This document shows positions 52,371 to 64,000 of a stretch of 64,000 nt of DNA, in pieces. Position 1 is the stretch's first letter; every line of letters begins with the position of its first letter. The notes under the pieces were generated by a model. The model had not been told where the DNA came from. It made no database searches and saw only the letters and a program-made list of their open reading frames with translations. The translations under genes and the position numbers were made by a program. The DNA comes from Cinclus cinclus (taxonomy: Eukaryota > Chordata > Aves > Passeriformes > Cinclidae), in the NCBI RefSeq assembly GCF_963662255.1, contig NC_085046.1, positions 132,229,332 through 132,293,331 on the forward strand, given 5' to 3'.

Positions 52371-52379
52371 GTAAGTAAT

Positions 52380-55300
52380 TACTCTCTGTTGTTCTTTTTT
52401 AAATTTATTTTTTTCTCCTCCCGTGATTATTTCTGCAAACAGGCAAACTGATTGAAGTCTCTGTGCATGCTTTAAAGGGCTTATATGAGAAAGTGATGAC
52501 TGCAAAAGCAATCTGTAAAAATAAATTTTGAATCGGTTCCTTTTATCCTCTAGCTTTAAAAATAAACTACCAAAAAGTCTGCCTCTTCCTGTGAAAATTT
52601 TATGTATCTTCCTGATCTGCAGTGACTAAATGATGAATAGATAAATGAAATACTTATTGCATACACAGGTGGAAGAACTAAGTACACTTTCAAATATTCA
52701 GAGCTGTTACATAATATCTGGTGATTCACAGAAGAGTAAAGATAATAGTTTTCCTATTATCAGTCTCCTTTTGAGGTTTAAATTTTGTGGTAATTTTTTT
52801 TTTTTTTTGGTAATATAATGCTTCTAAATAAGTGACCTTAATTACTGTAGGTATTTTTTCTCTTTTGCTGTCTGCACTTTGGAAAAAACCAAAAAGCAGA
52901 CTGCTTATTTATTATTGTATATTTTCTTCTGATGATTTTATTTTCAGTGGCTTTCTCTGAGAATTCTGCTGAAAATTTCTGTGTTTGTACAGGACACTGA
53001 ATTCTGTCAGAAAGCCATCTCTGATTAGATTTTTCTGTTGTTTGTTCACCAGTTAATTACATTTCTTAAGCACAGTCACAAATATAAACTGAGACACCTC
53101 ACTTCTAAGGTTTCTTCAGTAGACCCCATTGTATATTTTGAATTGGTTAGCTATGGCCTATTATTGGGAGAGTCTGTAAAGGAACATGTCTTTGTGATAC
53201 TAGTGTGCAGTTACATTTTGTATATTCAGTGACCCAGTATTTTGTAGCATTTCATATGAGCCGTAAGGGAAAATGAACAAAGAGTAAATGCATGAGTCAT
53301 TATTTGCTGAAAGGATCTTGCATTCGCATTTTTATTGTGCCCCTCAGAGTGAACATATATGTTTTTTGTTTTGCAGGGGTTGAAAGTTTTTTTCTAGTGA
53401 CTATCAGAATAAATATGCAGTTCTCTCCTTTTGCTGTTCTTTCAACCAGAAAGTACAACGCAGCCCCAGCATGTACTCTCCAGTATGAAAAGTATGGTGT
53501 TTTAGAGAATATTGACTAAATGCTATGGTGATTTTAAAAAACTGTCTCTGTCTGGAAAAAAATCATAACCCTTGAAAAGGTTCAAAAAATACATGCATTA
53601 CCAGAATATAAAAATACCTTGACAGTAAGCCAGTTGCTTTATATAATTATCTCATTTTATAATTAGTACTGGGGAAAGATAGGTAAAAATAGTTAAATAC
53701 TTAATGCCAGAGGGATGGAAATTTTTATAAAATATTAATGCATTTATTATAAGAAAAATTTGGTTCTGAATACTATAAAAATAATTTACATGCATTTTGG
53801 TATATTCTCTAATCTAAGCTGATAAAAAAAGTGGTCCAACCTCATTGTCTTGTAAGCAAGGTGTGCTGTGGATTAAAAAAGATGTGATGTGTAGAAACCT
53901 CAAATTAATGAATTCACTGAAGTATGATTTTCAAGCAGAAAATGCATGTAGAAATTTCCAAGGTTTTCTTACTCTGAGGAGCATACTTCAGGGATGTATT
54001 GGACTTTGATAATTGAGAAATTTCCATATAAATGTCTTTGGAAAAGTGACAAATGTAGGTGCAATACTCCAAAGTAGATAAGGGAGCATTTCTCCCTCTC
54101 ATATTTTTGTTCCAGCAGTCATTTTATGTCCTGCATAATGTCCCCATTAGATCCTGAGAAGAAAAAAAAGCTGCAGTTTTAACTACAACAGCATAACATA
54201 TTTAATTTTACCGCCATTTGTTTCGAAAATGTTTTACAAGCACTGGTAAATTGTTTTCTATTTCAGAAGTAATGTAATCTGGGATTTAGGCAAAAAGGTT
54301 TGAATTCTAAAGACATTTACTTGCCATGTTTGGTTTTATGTTCACTATGAAAACAGAAATATCTGTTTTACTGATCAGAGTGTGGTAAAAAAGCAGTACT
54401 ATGATTTATATAAAAGTATAAATCTTAATCTATATAAAATGGTTCAGAGAGTTCATAAACATGCACTTTTTGAATGTTTTTTATGTTAGCTGTTTAAGCC
54501 CTGAAAACTGGTTTACAGTGAAACTGCCTGATGGAATTGTCAACACTGTACTGCTTAAAAGATCTGAAACTTTATTAACTTATGGCATGATTGCACATTG
54601 TCTCAGCAGGCTTTCATTTCACTGACAGATCTCTGTATGTCTTTTAAGAATTGACAGTATCTGTTGCTTGAGCCTGGAATTACAATTAAAATTATGTCTG
54701 CTTGGATAGCTTTATCTTTCTAAAAATCAGGCTTCCCACCAATACTTACTTTTAGCCACTTAAAATAAAGGCTGTGGTTATCTATAAAGAGAATTTTTTC
54801 CCCCTGACATTCTGCTTTTCATCAGAAAATCTAACCTAGTAAGAGATTTTTTTTTTTTAATGGACAATTTTTCTAGATTTAGAGGGTGTGGATTTCTTAA
54901 GAGGATGCCACATTATTGTTAATAGTGGTATCAGTAGGAGGTGATCACACATGACAAATATCAGATTATTATCAGACAGTATTTATAGCAAAGATGCTTT
55001 GTTATAAATACATAATTTTGAATTTCTACCAATACTTTTATTTTTTGTCTTAATTTTATCAAAACAACAGGAAGGAGCAAATGAAAAGTTTTAGTAAAGT
55101 TAACTACAGTTAACAATCCAATGATATATGGAACAATCATTTCCTGTTGTCAGTTCTCCTTTTGTAAAAATCATGTCTTAAATGTTATGGAAACATCTTG
55201 AATTCTCAGGATATGACTAAGGGGACTTGATTTCATAACTTACATTTTAAATAGGCTTTGAAACTTACTGGCTGCTGATAGTTATCCTGACTGGATAACT

Positions 55301-58300
55301 TTTGTGTTATCAACCACCACTACAATATGTGTGACAGGAACATCAGCTTTCAAGGAATAGGTGACTAATTCTTCAAAGATGAGACAGTGCATGTTCTGCA
55401 GTCACAGAAAATTGCTAGTGATACTAGAGCAATTTTTACTCTTTAGTATAATAACGTCTAAAAAAATTTTTGTTAAAACAGTAGGCTGGATTGAAGAAAA
55501 AATTTTGTTTCAACCACTCACTAATTACTAAATTTTCTATACTGAATGTTTGCAAAGAATGTTCAGAGTTATTAATGTTTTTCTATATTGCAATCAACTT
55601 TGAGAGAACAAAGAATAGTCAGGACTTGTTATTTTAAGAAACATTTATTTTAAACAGCTTTTCACATAGATTGCTGACATTCAGAGTGCTATTTGGCTGG
55701 GTTTTATAGACCAGCTATAAAGAGGTTTTAAATCCCCTACAGCAGCATTTATACTGAGATAAAAGTAATAAGAGGAAGATAGCTTTTCTGGTGAAGACTG
55801 TATGTCTTAAAGTAATGGTTTTGGGAAAAGTCATGAACTATGGACTGAGATGCTAGGCATTTTTGAGACTCTCAGACTGCTTGCTGTAGTAAATTTGTTG
55901 ATATCAAAACCAATAAATAGGCCTCCAAAAGTAATGAAGAAAATGTCATTTACAGTAGGTGTAGGTTATGCTGCACATGCTCTTTGGCTTCTTTTCCCAT
56001 TTCTTTTTCTACAGACTTCTCTTTGAAGTTATTCAGATGTATTCTTCCCTTTTTCTCCTGTCTCTCCATTTCTTCTCGTGCTGAAGGCATTGAGGAGTAA
56101 TCTGTGGTCACATTCTGACTGCACAGGAGCTTTGTGGTGGAGATCGAGTCATATATCCTTCTTATACTTTGCATTTTCCATCCTGATTCCAAATAAAGGT
56201 TTTATATTTGCTGTGAACTTACTTCTTTTTGATCCATTACTAAAGTAAAAAGTTCAGAAGAATGAACTTTCTAATCAGAGTATGTGTGTGTTGGTGTTAC
56301 ATGCATCTTGCTTTCTATACAAGGGAGTAAGGGCAATGAGCATTGAAACTTCCTCATACAGTTGCAGCATTGGAGGCTTTGGTTAAGTGTTGTGATTTCA
56401 CCTGAACTGTGTTCGTGGCTAGGCACTACTCTGCACAATATTGCATAAGGATGGTGAAGATAGCATGTTAAATAATTATTTCTGTAAAAGTAATTGTTAG
56501 AAATTGGAGAGTAATTGCACCATTATTCCTCAGTGTACTACTTACTCTAAGGAAATCACACAGGTCACCTCAAACCAATAATTCTGGGAGTTTTCTAATT
56601 TAAATTGCAGTTTCCAATCTTTCTATTTACATATTATCCACTTCTTATATCACTGTGTTTCAGTTTTTTCCCCCATGATGATCTTGAATCATTGCTTGGG
56701 AAAAGCCCGTGTGGTCCTGTTCATATGAAGACATACCATGCAACCCAATGCCTGTTGTTTGTTGCCTACCTCAGAATGGGGTGCCATAAAAGATGACCCA
56801 GAAAGATAGTGTGATTTGTCAGAAAAAGGGTCTGAAGACAAAGGCTTTAAAATATACTTTATTGAAAGACCTGATTTGCAAACGGATTCTCTGACGGAAG
56901 AGATCTGATTCACAGCACTGCATCTGAAAGCTAAATGCCTGTTCTTTAAAAGTGGTGTAAAATGATAGAGGTCCTGGATCCCTTGTGTTGGTAATGTTGT
57001 GGTTTAACTGAGGTGACAAGATACTTTTGATGACAAAGAACAGGAATAAGTGTGGATTGAGGAAGACTTACTGAAATATGAAAAGCGAATCTATATAAGG
57101 TGGATTTCTTTTTATTTTCTCTTTTGCCACCTATGCCTCAGTACACCAGACAACTATTGGATATAAAAAGAATTGGAAAGTGTAAAAAATGCATGAGAAA
57201 AAAACAACTTTTGCAATAAAATGTGTGCAGGTTGTGTTGCTGGAAGAAACCTGTGTTTGGGTCTTGGACACCAAAACAAATAAACTCCTCTGTTAGAATA
57301 TTTGGAGTAGTTATGTCTTGGTGTGCTGTATGAAAATAGCATAATTGTTGTTAGATAGCTTGACAGCAGAGTGCATCAGGAAAGGAAATCAAGTCTGAGT
57401 TGGAGCTCCCTTTAATAGACAACGAGCTTAAGAAAGAAGTACAGAGGATTAATTGTTGCTTGATCTTTGGATGTAATATATATGAAAAACCCCCTCTTAA
57501 GCTGGTGCTTGAGGTTGGTCATGGAATCAGGCTCTAACACTGGTTTTTTCACATATCCTCATCAAAATCACTTGTTTTTATTAATTTCTGAAGGGTTAAT
57601 ATGAGCATTTTTGTAGGGGTTCCTAATGCTTATTTACTTATCCTAACTTTACTCATCCAGTTCCTGTTTTTTATGAGGTAATTGTTACAGAGACATTTTC
57701 AAGCACCTGCAAGCTTGCCATAAGCAATGAAATAAGGAGAGTTGTACCCCTTCTTGTTAAATTCTATCAAGGAGATTTACTGAAAATATAGTTTGTGATT
57801 ATATATCATAATATCCTATGTGATCTTGAATGCTTAATCTTGGCCACCCCCATATTTTTTGAGAGACAAAGTTTGTGGTTGTTTCTGTGTGTGTGTGGTT
57901 TAATCGCTTTATTTTTTTTTTAAGGTGAGGAATAAATTATCACTGTCTTCTTGCTAGTCTTAAGGATGATTAGGACATAAGTTTTTCAGTTAACTCCCTC
58001 CTTTCCTTTGAGTTCATAGACAAGAAGATGCCATTGGCAGGAAATGCTGTCCCATTCCAGAACAGAAGATTCTTTGGGGCAATATCCATTCCCAGAAGGA
58101 AGAATAAGGGACAAATAATTCCTAATCATATAAAGCCTAACAAAATTATATTTGAAAACTTGGGAGTGGGAATGATATGGAACATTTGAAAGCACAAATA
58201 TTTCTGAGCATGTGTTTGGGCAACTAAATAAAAAGCAGTATCTTGATTTGTTCCTGCACAGGTATTTAGGTGGTATTTACACTGAGCAAATTATAGCTCC

Positions 58301-60130
58301 TGTAGAATGTACAACACCCCTTCTTGTTTCTAATAGGCATTGTTATTGCAGAAGCTGAAATTACAGAAAATTAGAAATATCCTGGTTTGCATTCTATTTT
58401 GTGTCTGTCTTTCCTAGCAATGGGGATTTTATGATTTGATTTCTGTATGCAGTATTTATAAGGCTGAAATCTCAATTTACAGGATTTTTTTTTCAAATTG
58501 CTATTAATCACAAGTCCATTATCTTTTTGAGTGCAACTTCCGTAGATTAAAAATTTACCTTGATGAGATTCTTTGCCCAATGTACCAACTAGTGATCAAT
58601 ACTGATTGCCAGATCTACACCTTCCATAAAAATAAATAATGCAAGAATTTTAGTCCTCTTCACTGAAATGCATATGCCTATGTTTGTTTGTAGTTCCCCT
58701 GTATTTTTAAGATAATTGAAGTTCCCCGTCCAGATTCTTGCAGTATTTGTAGATTCCCTATAAGGGAGTTCCTCTGTTTATACACAATTTGCCTAAAATA
58801 CCAATCATTTCATTGTCTCTATTAAAATCTTTCATAATTTTATTTTATGTGATGATCCACTGTGATCCATTTGTGCTATGAATAGATCCATTATCTTTGA
58901 TAATCTGAAACGAAATCCTTAAGTCTAGGTTCTTGTACAAGTTAAAGTCTCTTTTGTAAATACAGAATTTTTTAACAAAAAATTACCATTTGCAGTCAGT
59001 GAGACAACATGGCCCTTCTAATGTTAGGCTAACCCTGCCTGAAAACGCTGAGAAAGAGAGAAAACAGAATTTTGCATTAAGCTGAATTGAGATGAATTAC
59101 AGAATTGCCAACCTTTGCCAACCTTGCAAGGTCCTCAAGTATTTTGCTGGAGCAGCCTTTACCTGTGAATCTCAATCTTTGCTGATTCTTGACTAAGATT
59201 TTCATAATGTCTGGCAAAATGTTGAATCTCTTGGCTATAAGCAAGTTTTTCATGCAAAGTTTCTGTCTTGTAGAAATGTGTGTTATTCCTAATGACTTTA
59301 GAAGTTTGGCTTTTTTCTTATATTTCAGTGTGGAAAATTTCCACTTGTCATTACCTTAATGTTGAAGCAGAGTAGGTGAATCTACCTTGGCACTTGTCTC
59401 TGGAGGTCTCTGGGAATGCTGCACTGGGAGGAGCTATCCTCTTCCAGTTAACTAATGCTGGTGCAATGTAACTTTGTTGTATGTGATTAATGGTCTGGTG
59501 GAACAGACAAGGAAAGGCACAAGAGCAAGTGCAGAATAAACAGTCATGAAAGACAAGGCACTTTTACATCATAAAGTGTAAATAAAATGCTTCCCTTCTC
59601 TTAGCTTAAATGAATGAGGAAGAGAAAATAAGTCATAATGTCCCTCTATATTTGAAACTAATTTTATGTTTTAATATTGTATTTTTGTAACATGGAATGC
59701 CCTTTCGAAGTCATAGGTAAAGTTTCAACTTTCAGTTAAACCAATCAAATACTCTTACAGTTTTTGTAAAGTGAAATTTTTCCTCATGTGCCAGATATTT
59801 TGATAATATTGGGCAAATGCTAGCTAGAGAATGCTTCTGTATCATTAATTAAAGCTTTTAGCCTTCATTCTGTTGATCAGCAACTGCCTCTGACTTCTCC
59901 ATTCACAGACAGTTTCTAATGTGTTTTTGAAGATACTGAAATAGTCAAAAAAAGCAAAAAGGCGCCGAAGAAGTGATGTCAATAACCTCTACCCCAGTAA
60001 TATCTTTCAGTCCAATTTTCACAAAACTTGACCTTAGGAAACCTTTTGTTTTCCATGAAGTATTGACGATGATAAGTTGTTTAAGAATTTTCCTGTATTT
60101 TAAATGCCTTTTTATCTGCTGTGCAAGTAT
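52380..60130. other. AT-rich non-coding stretch
   Basis: No gene is recognised. It contains T15 at 52794-52808, T12 near 54847, a (TG)n run at 57886-57898, and a 10-base duplication GCCAACCTTK at 59107-59126. A minus-strand ATG frame of 74 codons at 55950-56174 is charged and coiled-coil-like but unsupported. A plus-strand acceptor-like site (pyrimidine tract and CTACAG ending at 56014) lies inside it on the opposite strand. Confidence 0.55.
57886..57898. repeat. (TG)6 microsatellite
   Basis: Short perfect TG run. Confidence 0.8.
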
Positions 60131-60238
60131 TTTCTAACATGGTTATAATTATCCATTTTTTTTTCTTCTCTGCCTCTCCCTCCACCTTTTTACCCCAAAT
60201 TTCTGTGTATTTATGCATCAAACTCAAAATTCCAGCAG
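60131..60238 (+). promoter_or_regulatory. Candidate 3' splice site with distant branch point
   Basis: A consensus-like branch site, TTCTAACAT (A at about 60137), is followed by about 95 bases without any AG. These include the pyrimidine tract TTTTTTTTCTTCTCTGCCTC and CTCCCTCCACCTTTTTACCC. The tract ends in a tandem CAGCAG acceptor (60233-60238). A long AG exclusion zone with a NAGNAG acceptor is a recognised splice-site architecture. Confidence 0.35.
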
Positions 60239-60307
60239 AGTAGTATTGGATTTTCTCGCCTTGCTACAGGACTTGCAGCAGTAGGAAAATGGCCAGCTAC
60301 TGGAAAT
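60239..60307 (+). other. Candidate short cassette exon (69 nt)
   Basis: After the CAGCAG acceptor a frame reads SSIGFSRLATGLAAVGKWPA, then TGN, to a possible but weak donor AAT|GTAATA at 60308. This makes a 69-base, frame-preserving unit (72 if the first CAG is used). If not spliced, the frame ends at a TAG at 60320-60322. The whole open stretch (60149-60322) has no ATG, so it would have to be joined to upstream coding sequence. Its amino-acid make-up is balanced, unlike most open frames here. I do not recognise a family. It may be an alternative exon, a pseudo-exon or a chance frame. Confidence 0.27.
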
Positions 60308-60322
60308 GTAATAGTTCTTTAG

Positions 60323-63300
60323 GTTGTGCTTTTAATATATCATCCATATAAACCAAAATAATCTAATCTATTGTTTTGGGAAATATCTCCCTAATGATGA
60401 GGGTAAATGAGCTCGGTGCCACACTGTAAGACCAAATATAAGGAACTTAATTTGATTTTTTTTCCATCTCAACCAAGTTTCATCCATATCTGGCATTAAT
60501 CTCATTTCTGTAAAAGCATCCAGGAGGAAGGAAATCAAACTACTTGATCATGGTTACTCTTCTTATTATTATATATGAATCTATTAATATTGTGACTGTT
60601 TTGTGTTAGTTCACGTCAATATGCATTTCAAAATTACTATATACCATGAAATATTCTTTGCTAATTATAAAATCAGATCTGTCCAACTATCCTTTTTGAC
60701 CATTTAAATTACAAAAACTAAATTACTGAAACTTGATTGCATTTTCTGCTCTGTCAACTCAAGCATCTTGAATGATTTTTATAGTCTCTTGCCTGGCTCC
60801 CCAGCCTGATCTCTTACTTGAAAAGCACTTCAGTGAGCAAACATTTAACCTTTCTTGTTTGGGTCAACAACGAAAGTAAAGTTTAACTTAAAATATACTG
60901 CTGGTCCCCAGAATGTGACAATAACAGTACTGAGAGTGATGAAGTTATCATTAAACTCAAAAACGATTTCATGAGTTCATGAAATGTTTTAAAGTCGTTA
61001 ATTTACTTTTTCTTTATCCATTACTTTTATCTTGTTCCTTTCTGTGTTGCCTTAGCTAATTGATCACAGTCTTCTTAAGACTGAGATGCTGAGTGTTTTC
61101 TGTAACTTTTGTATTGGACTTGTGTTATTGAAGGTGCTGAGAACCTGTATAATTTGTATAAACCTCCCAGCGTTTGTCAGCTATTAGCCTTTTGAGTCCA
61201 GTTGGTATTGACAGGCCCTCTGTTTATTCTCGTGCCTTTTCTAGAAATTCTGTGATTGATGGAAAAAGTGACCAGTGTTTATCAAAAATCTAATACATAG
61301 CGTAAAATTCAGCCAGAATTTCATCATTTGACTTTGTAGAATCCTGCTGAAAACAAGTTTATTGGTTAAAGCAGATAATGTTGGTGACAGGAACTGTAAA
61401 GCATTAATTAGTTGGAATGTTTATACATGCATGACATTACAAAATGATCTTTCATTTATGCTGTGGAATATAAAAAACTGGCATCTTATTTTAGAAGTAA
61501 AAGTGGAGTAACTAAGTCTACCTTCATTGCAGTAGAATGTAGAATACATCTATGGACTTGTTTATGTTACAAGATGAAGTTTATTTTGGTTGTTTCATTA
61601 TAAATTGCATTAGATTTCCACACAATTACCTTGGAAGAAACACAGCTATATATTATAGTGAATATTTTTCATTGCCATTGGGTTTCTAGTAGTTCTGTAA
61701 CGACTGTTCAATAGTGTTTTGCTTCCTGCTAGAAATGGTTGCTGTTTCCCTCTATGTGATCTGTACTGTTGTCATCTTAACTGGGTGCCACCTTTTCATA
61801 TAGAAACGGCTAAGCTGCCAGGTTACCCTTTTTACTTCCTAGTGTTCACTTCCACACACTTTCTAGAGTACTTAGTGATCTTCCATATGGATTTTTGAAA
61901 ACATCCATGAATATATTTTCTTCTTCAGAAGGCTTCATATAGAGCCTCTTTTAGGGAAGGCTTGCTCTAGAGCAGACATCCCTAACAGGTCATAAGAGAG
62001 TAACAGGGGTGGAATATCCAGAGCTGGTCTCAGCACTGCAGACAAACAAAGTAATGCTGGTAGAAATACCTGCATCAGGGATCTGAACTGAATATCTAAG
62101 GATGGCTTTTTGACCTACTGCTGTTTCAGAAACCAGGCTGTTATTATCCATGTGAGGTTTTTACTGCATAGTAGTGGGGTGGGGAATTTTTCAGTGTCTC
62201 TGAAAACCCAGCAGCACACACATGGTTTCCATCCTAACCTCCTGCCTGAGGGGTCTGAACTGAAGGAGGTCTGTCTAGGCATCCATAACCATTTGATCTT
62301 GAACATTTTGGTATGTAACAGCTGGAGATTGTGAGCCCACTGCTTAAACTACTGTGGAGAAAGTTCTTTTGCTTTAAAAACACTGTCAAATCATGTCCAA
62401 TACATAATATAGGTGCTGTAGTTTTTACAGAAGTGCAACTTATTTTTCTCTAAACTTGTGGTCTGCTTCTCTGATAGACTTAGGTGCTACTTTAAAATAA
62501 AGACCTTTAATCCCATTTTACCAATATGTTGAGAATGAAAGTTGAACGAAACATTTTAAGTTTTGTATACCCTGGTAATTTCCAAGAGCTATTGAATGTA
62601 CCTGTCTCATTCCATAGTGGTCCAGCCAATGTTCCCTAGCAGGAACACATTTACCCAGACATCTTGGTCTTGGAGAAGCTGGTGCAGGCAGCCCATCATT
62701 CACTGATGAGCCACCACTGATCTAGTTCACTAGATTTGATAATGGCCCTTTACCTCCCATTACTGAGGAAACTGGACATTTTCACAGCAGTTATTTTATA
62801 CTTGCTCTTTTATGGAGGCATCAAAACAGCTCAGTACGATCTATTTAATCTTCTCCAGACTGAAATATGAATCACAGAGTTATTTTAAAACTAAAGTTCA
62901 TTGTATGATTTCATATTTATACTGTAATTGTGGACACAATGAAGAGAGAGATAAAAAACAGAATATATACTGACTCAAGTTCATTAGTAAACTTACAGTT
63001 TTGTAAGTTCAACAGTCCAAAATAGCCTCCAGATGTTATTAGGGAAAACAAGTCTCACATAACAGTTCACGTCACCAATATTAGTTTGGTAATTATTGAT
63101 ACAGCTTTATTTTTAATGTAATGGTGATAATACCCACATAATAATGGAGTATTTCTTTGAAAGAAAACTCTCCATGTCATCAAACTTAAAGGTTTCCTTT
63201 GAAGAACAAAGATACTTTCAGCTGCTGGTAAAAGCACCTGCTGAACAATCCCTGTGGTAAGAAACTGAAACACTGAAAAAGGATTAGACTCAGATGAAAT

Positions 63301-64000
63301 TATGTATAAATGAAGTCTATTATGATATATTCTCTGTGATGGCTGAGCAAATAAACTTTGATGTCAGAGTACCTTTCCTAGGAATCTGATCTCACTGTTA
63401 TTGAAGTGGAGAAAATCTAGGTTTCTGCTAAGTCTTTATTTTTCCCTTGTCATGCTACTTTATCATAGTTTAAATATATTGCAGTCAGATTTGGTGCTTC
63501 ATGTTATGCAGAATATATTTGTATTCTAGTTTGCATAGTTAGAAAACTGTAGAAAAATGTCTTTATTATTTAAGGCAAATGAAGATATGCATTTACTTTC
63601 TATTACTTTCACATTTTCAACATATTTTGAATGTAAGTTTTGATTGACTGTTTCTGGAAATAATTAGTCCATTAATTATCACCTTTTTTAAAACTATATA
63701 AGAAGAGATATTTTCAGTTTTACAGTGTTTGTGGCACATCAGACTGAAATAGTTGCCACAACTATTTTAGCCTAATAGTTGAAAATTATGCCAAAATTCG
63801 ACTTCTTGCAAATTAAAAGTATAGATATTATGTAACTTCACTGGAGACCTAGAATATGAAGAAAATGCTGGAACTAGTACCACAAAACATGAAATACTGG
63901 ACCTGCACAATTTTAAAAATAGTTTGAATGAAATGTCCTGACCAGCATGTACATTTGTAGGCAATAGTACTGTAGCAAGGCACTAATCAGCTAAGTACCA
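60323..64000. other. AT-rich non-coding stretch
   Basis: No gene or transposon is recognised. Bases 61970-62340 are somewhat less AT-rich and carry overlapping open frames on both strands (about 62110-62334) with no family resemblance. A 7-bp hairpin, AACTTAC/GTAAGTT, lies at 62990-63009. Confidence 0.55.

Noticed and set aside
53292..53519. 75-codon ATG frame with an internal TTTTGTTTTGCAG acceptor-like site at about 53376
   Set aside because: The acceptor lies inside the open frame and there is no donor or family signature. It could be a terminal exon, but support is too thin.
1..64000. tRNA, snRNA, 7SL, Y RNA or rRNA genes, CRISPR arrays, endogenous retroviruses
   Set aside because: No B-box-like GGTTCGAATCC, no U6-type core, no regular direct repeats with spacers, and no gag/pol/env frames were seen on reading. 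Small RNAs without strong sequence signatures (miRNA, snoRNA) cannot be excluded by eye.

Overview
The window looks like bird nuclear DNA that is almost entirely non-coding: either a gene desert or the inside of a very large intron. The main evidence is six clear 3' ends of CR1 LINE retrotransposons with avian-type sequence, plus two degraded candidates. The rest is AT-rich, CpG-poor DNA with short simple repeats and frequent stop codons in all frames. Bacterial, viral and organellar features are absent: no dense coding, operons, rRNA, tRNA, CRISPR arrays or insertion sequences. The species cannot be named from this sequence; other CR1-bearing reptiles are not strictly excluded.

Layout. At the left edge (1-231) the minus strand carries the best splice-acceptor signal in the window, opening a partial candidate exon that runs off the edge. 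Bases 232-22455 hold no recognised gene, but contain two stretches that read like conserved non-coding regulatory DNA (about 15480-15900 and 18780-19150). Bases 22456-29475 hold three clear minus-strand CR1 tails and one weak plus-strand one. Bases 30700-30960 are dense in homeodomain-type AT motifs. Bases 32640-33118 form an unexplained GC- and CpG-enriched patch. A 0.9 kb plus-strand CR1 copy lies at 34485-35394, and two further plus-strand copies lie about 1 kb apart at 47570-48105 and 49125-49478. Bases 51948-52379 combine a TATA box, a GC-rich segment and a near-perfect splice donor, and may be a non-coding first exon. Bases 60131-60322 contain a second exon-like unit, on the plus strand.

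There is no set of genes working together here. No complete protein-coding gene can be supported. The only genuine coding remnants are decayed CR1 ORF2 (reverse-transcriptase C-terminal) fragments. Most open frames of 60-170 codons are about what chance gives in 64 kb of this composition, and several begin at TTG or GTG, which are not normal start codons in a vertebrate. No new biological system is visible; the items worth following are the candidate exons and the candidate enhancers.
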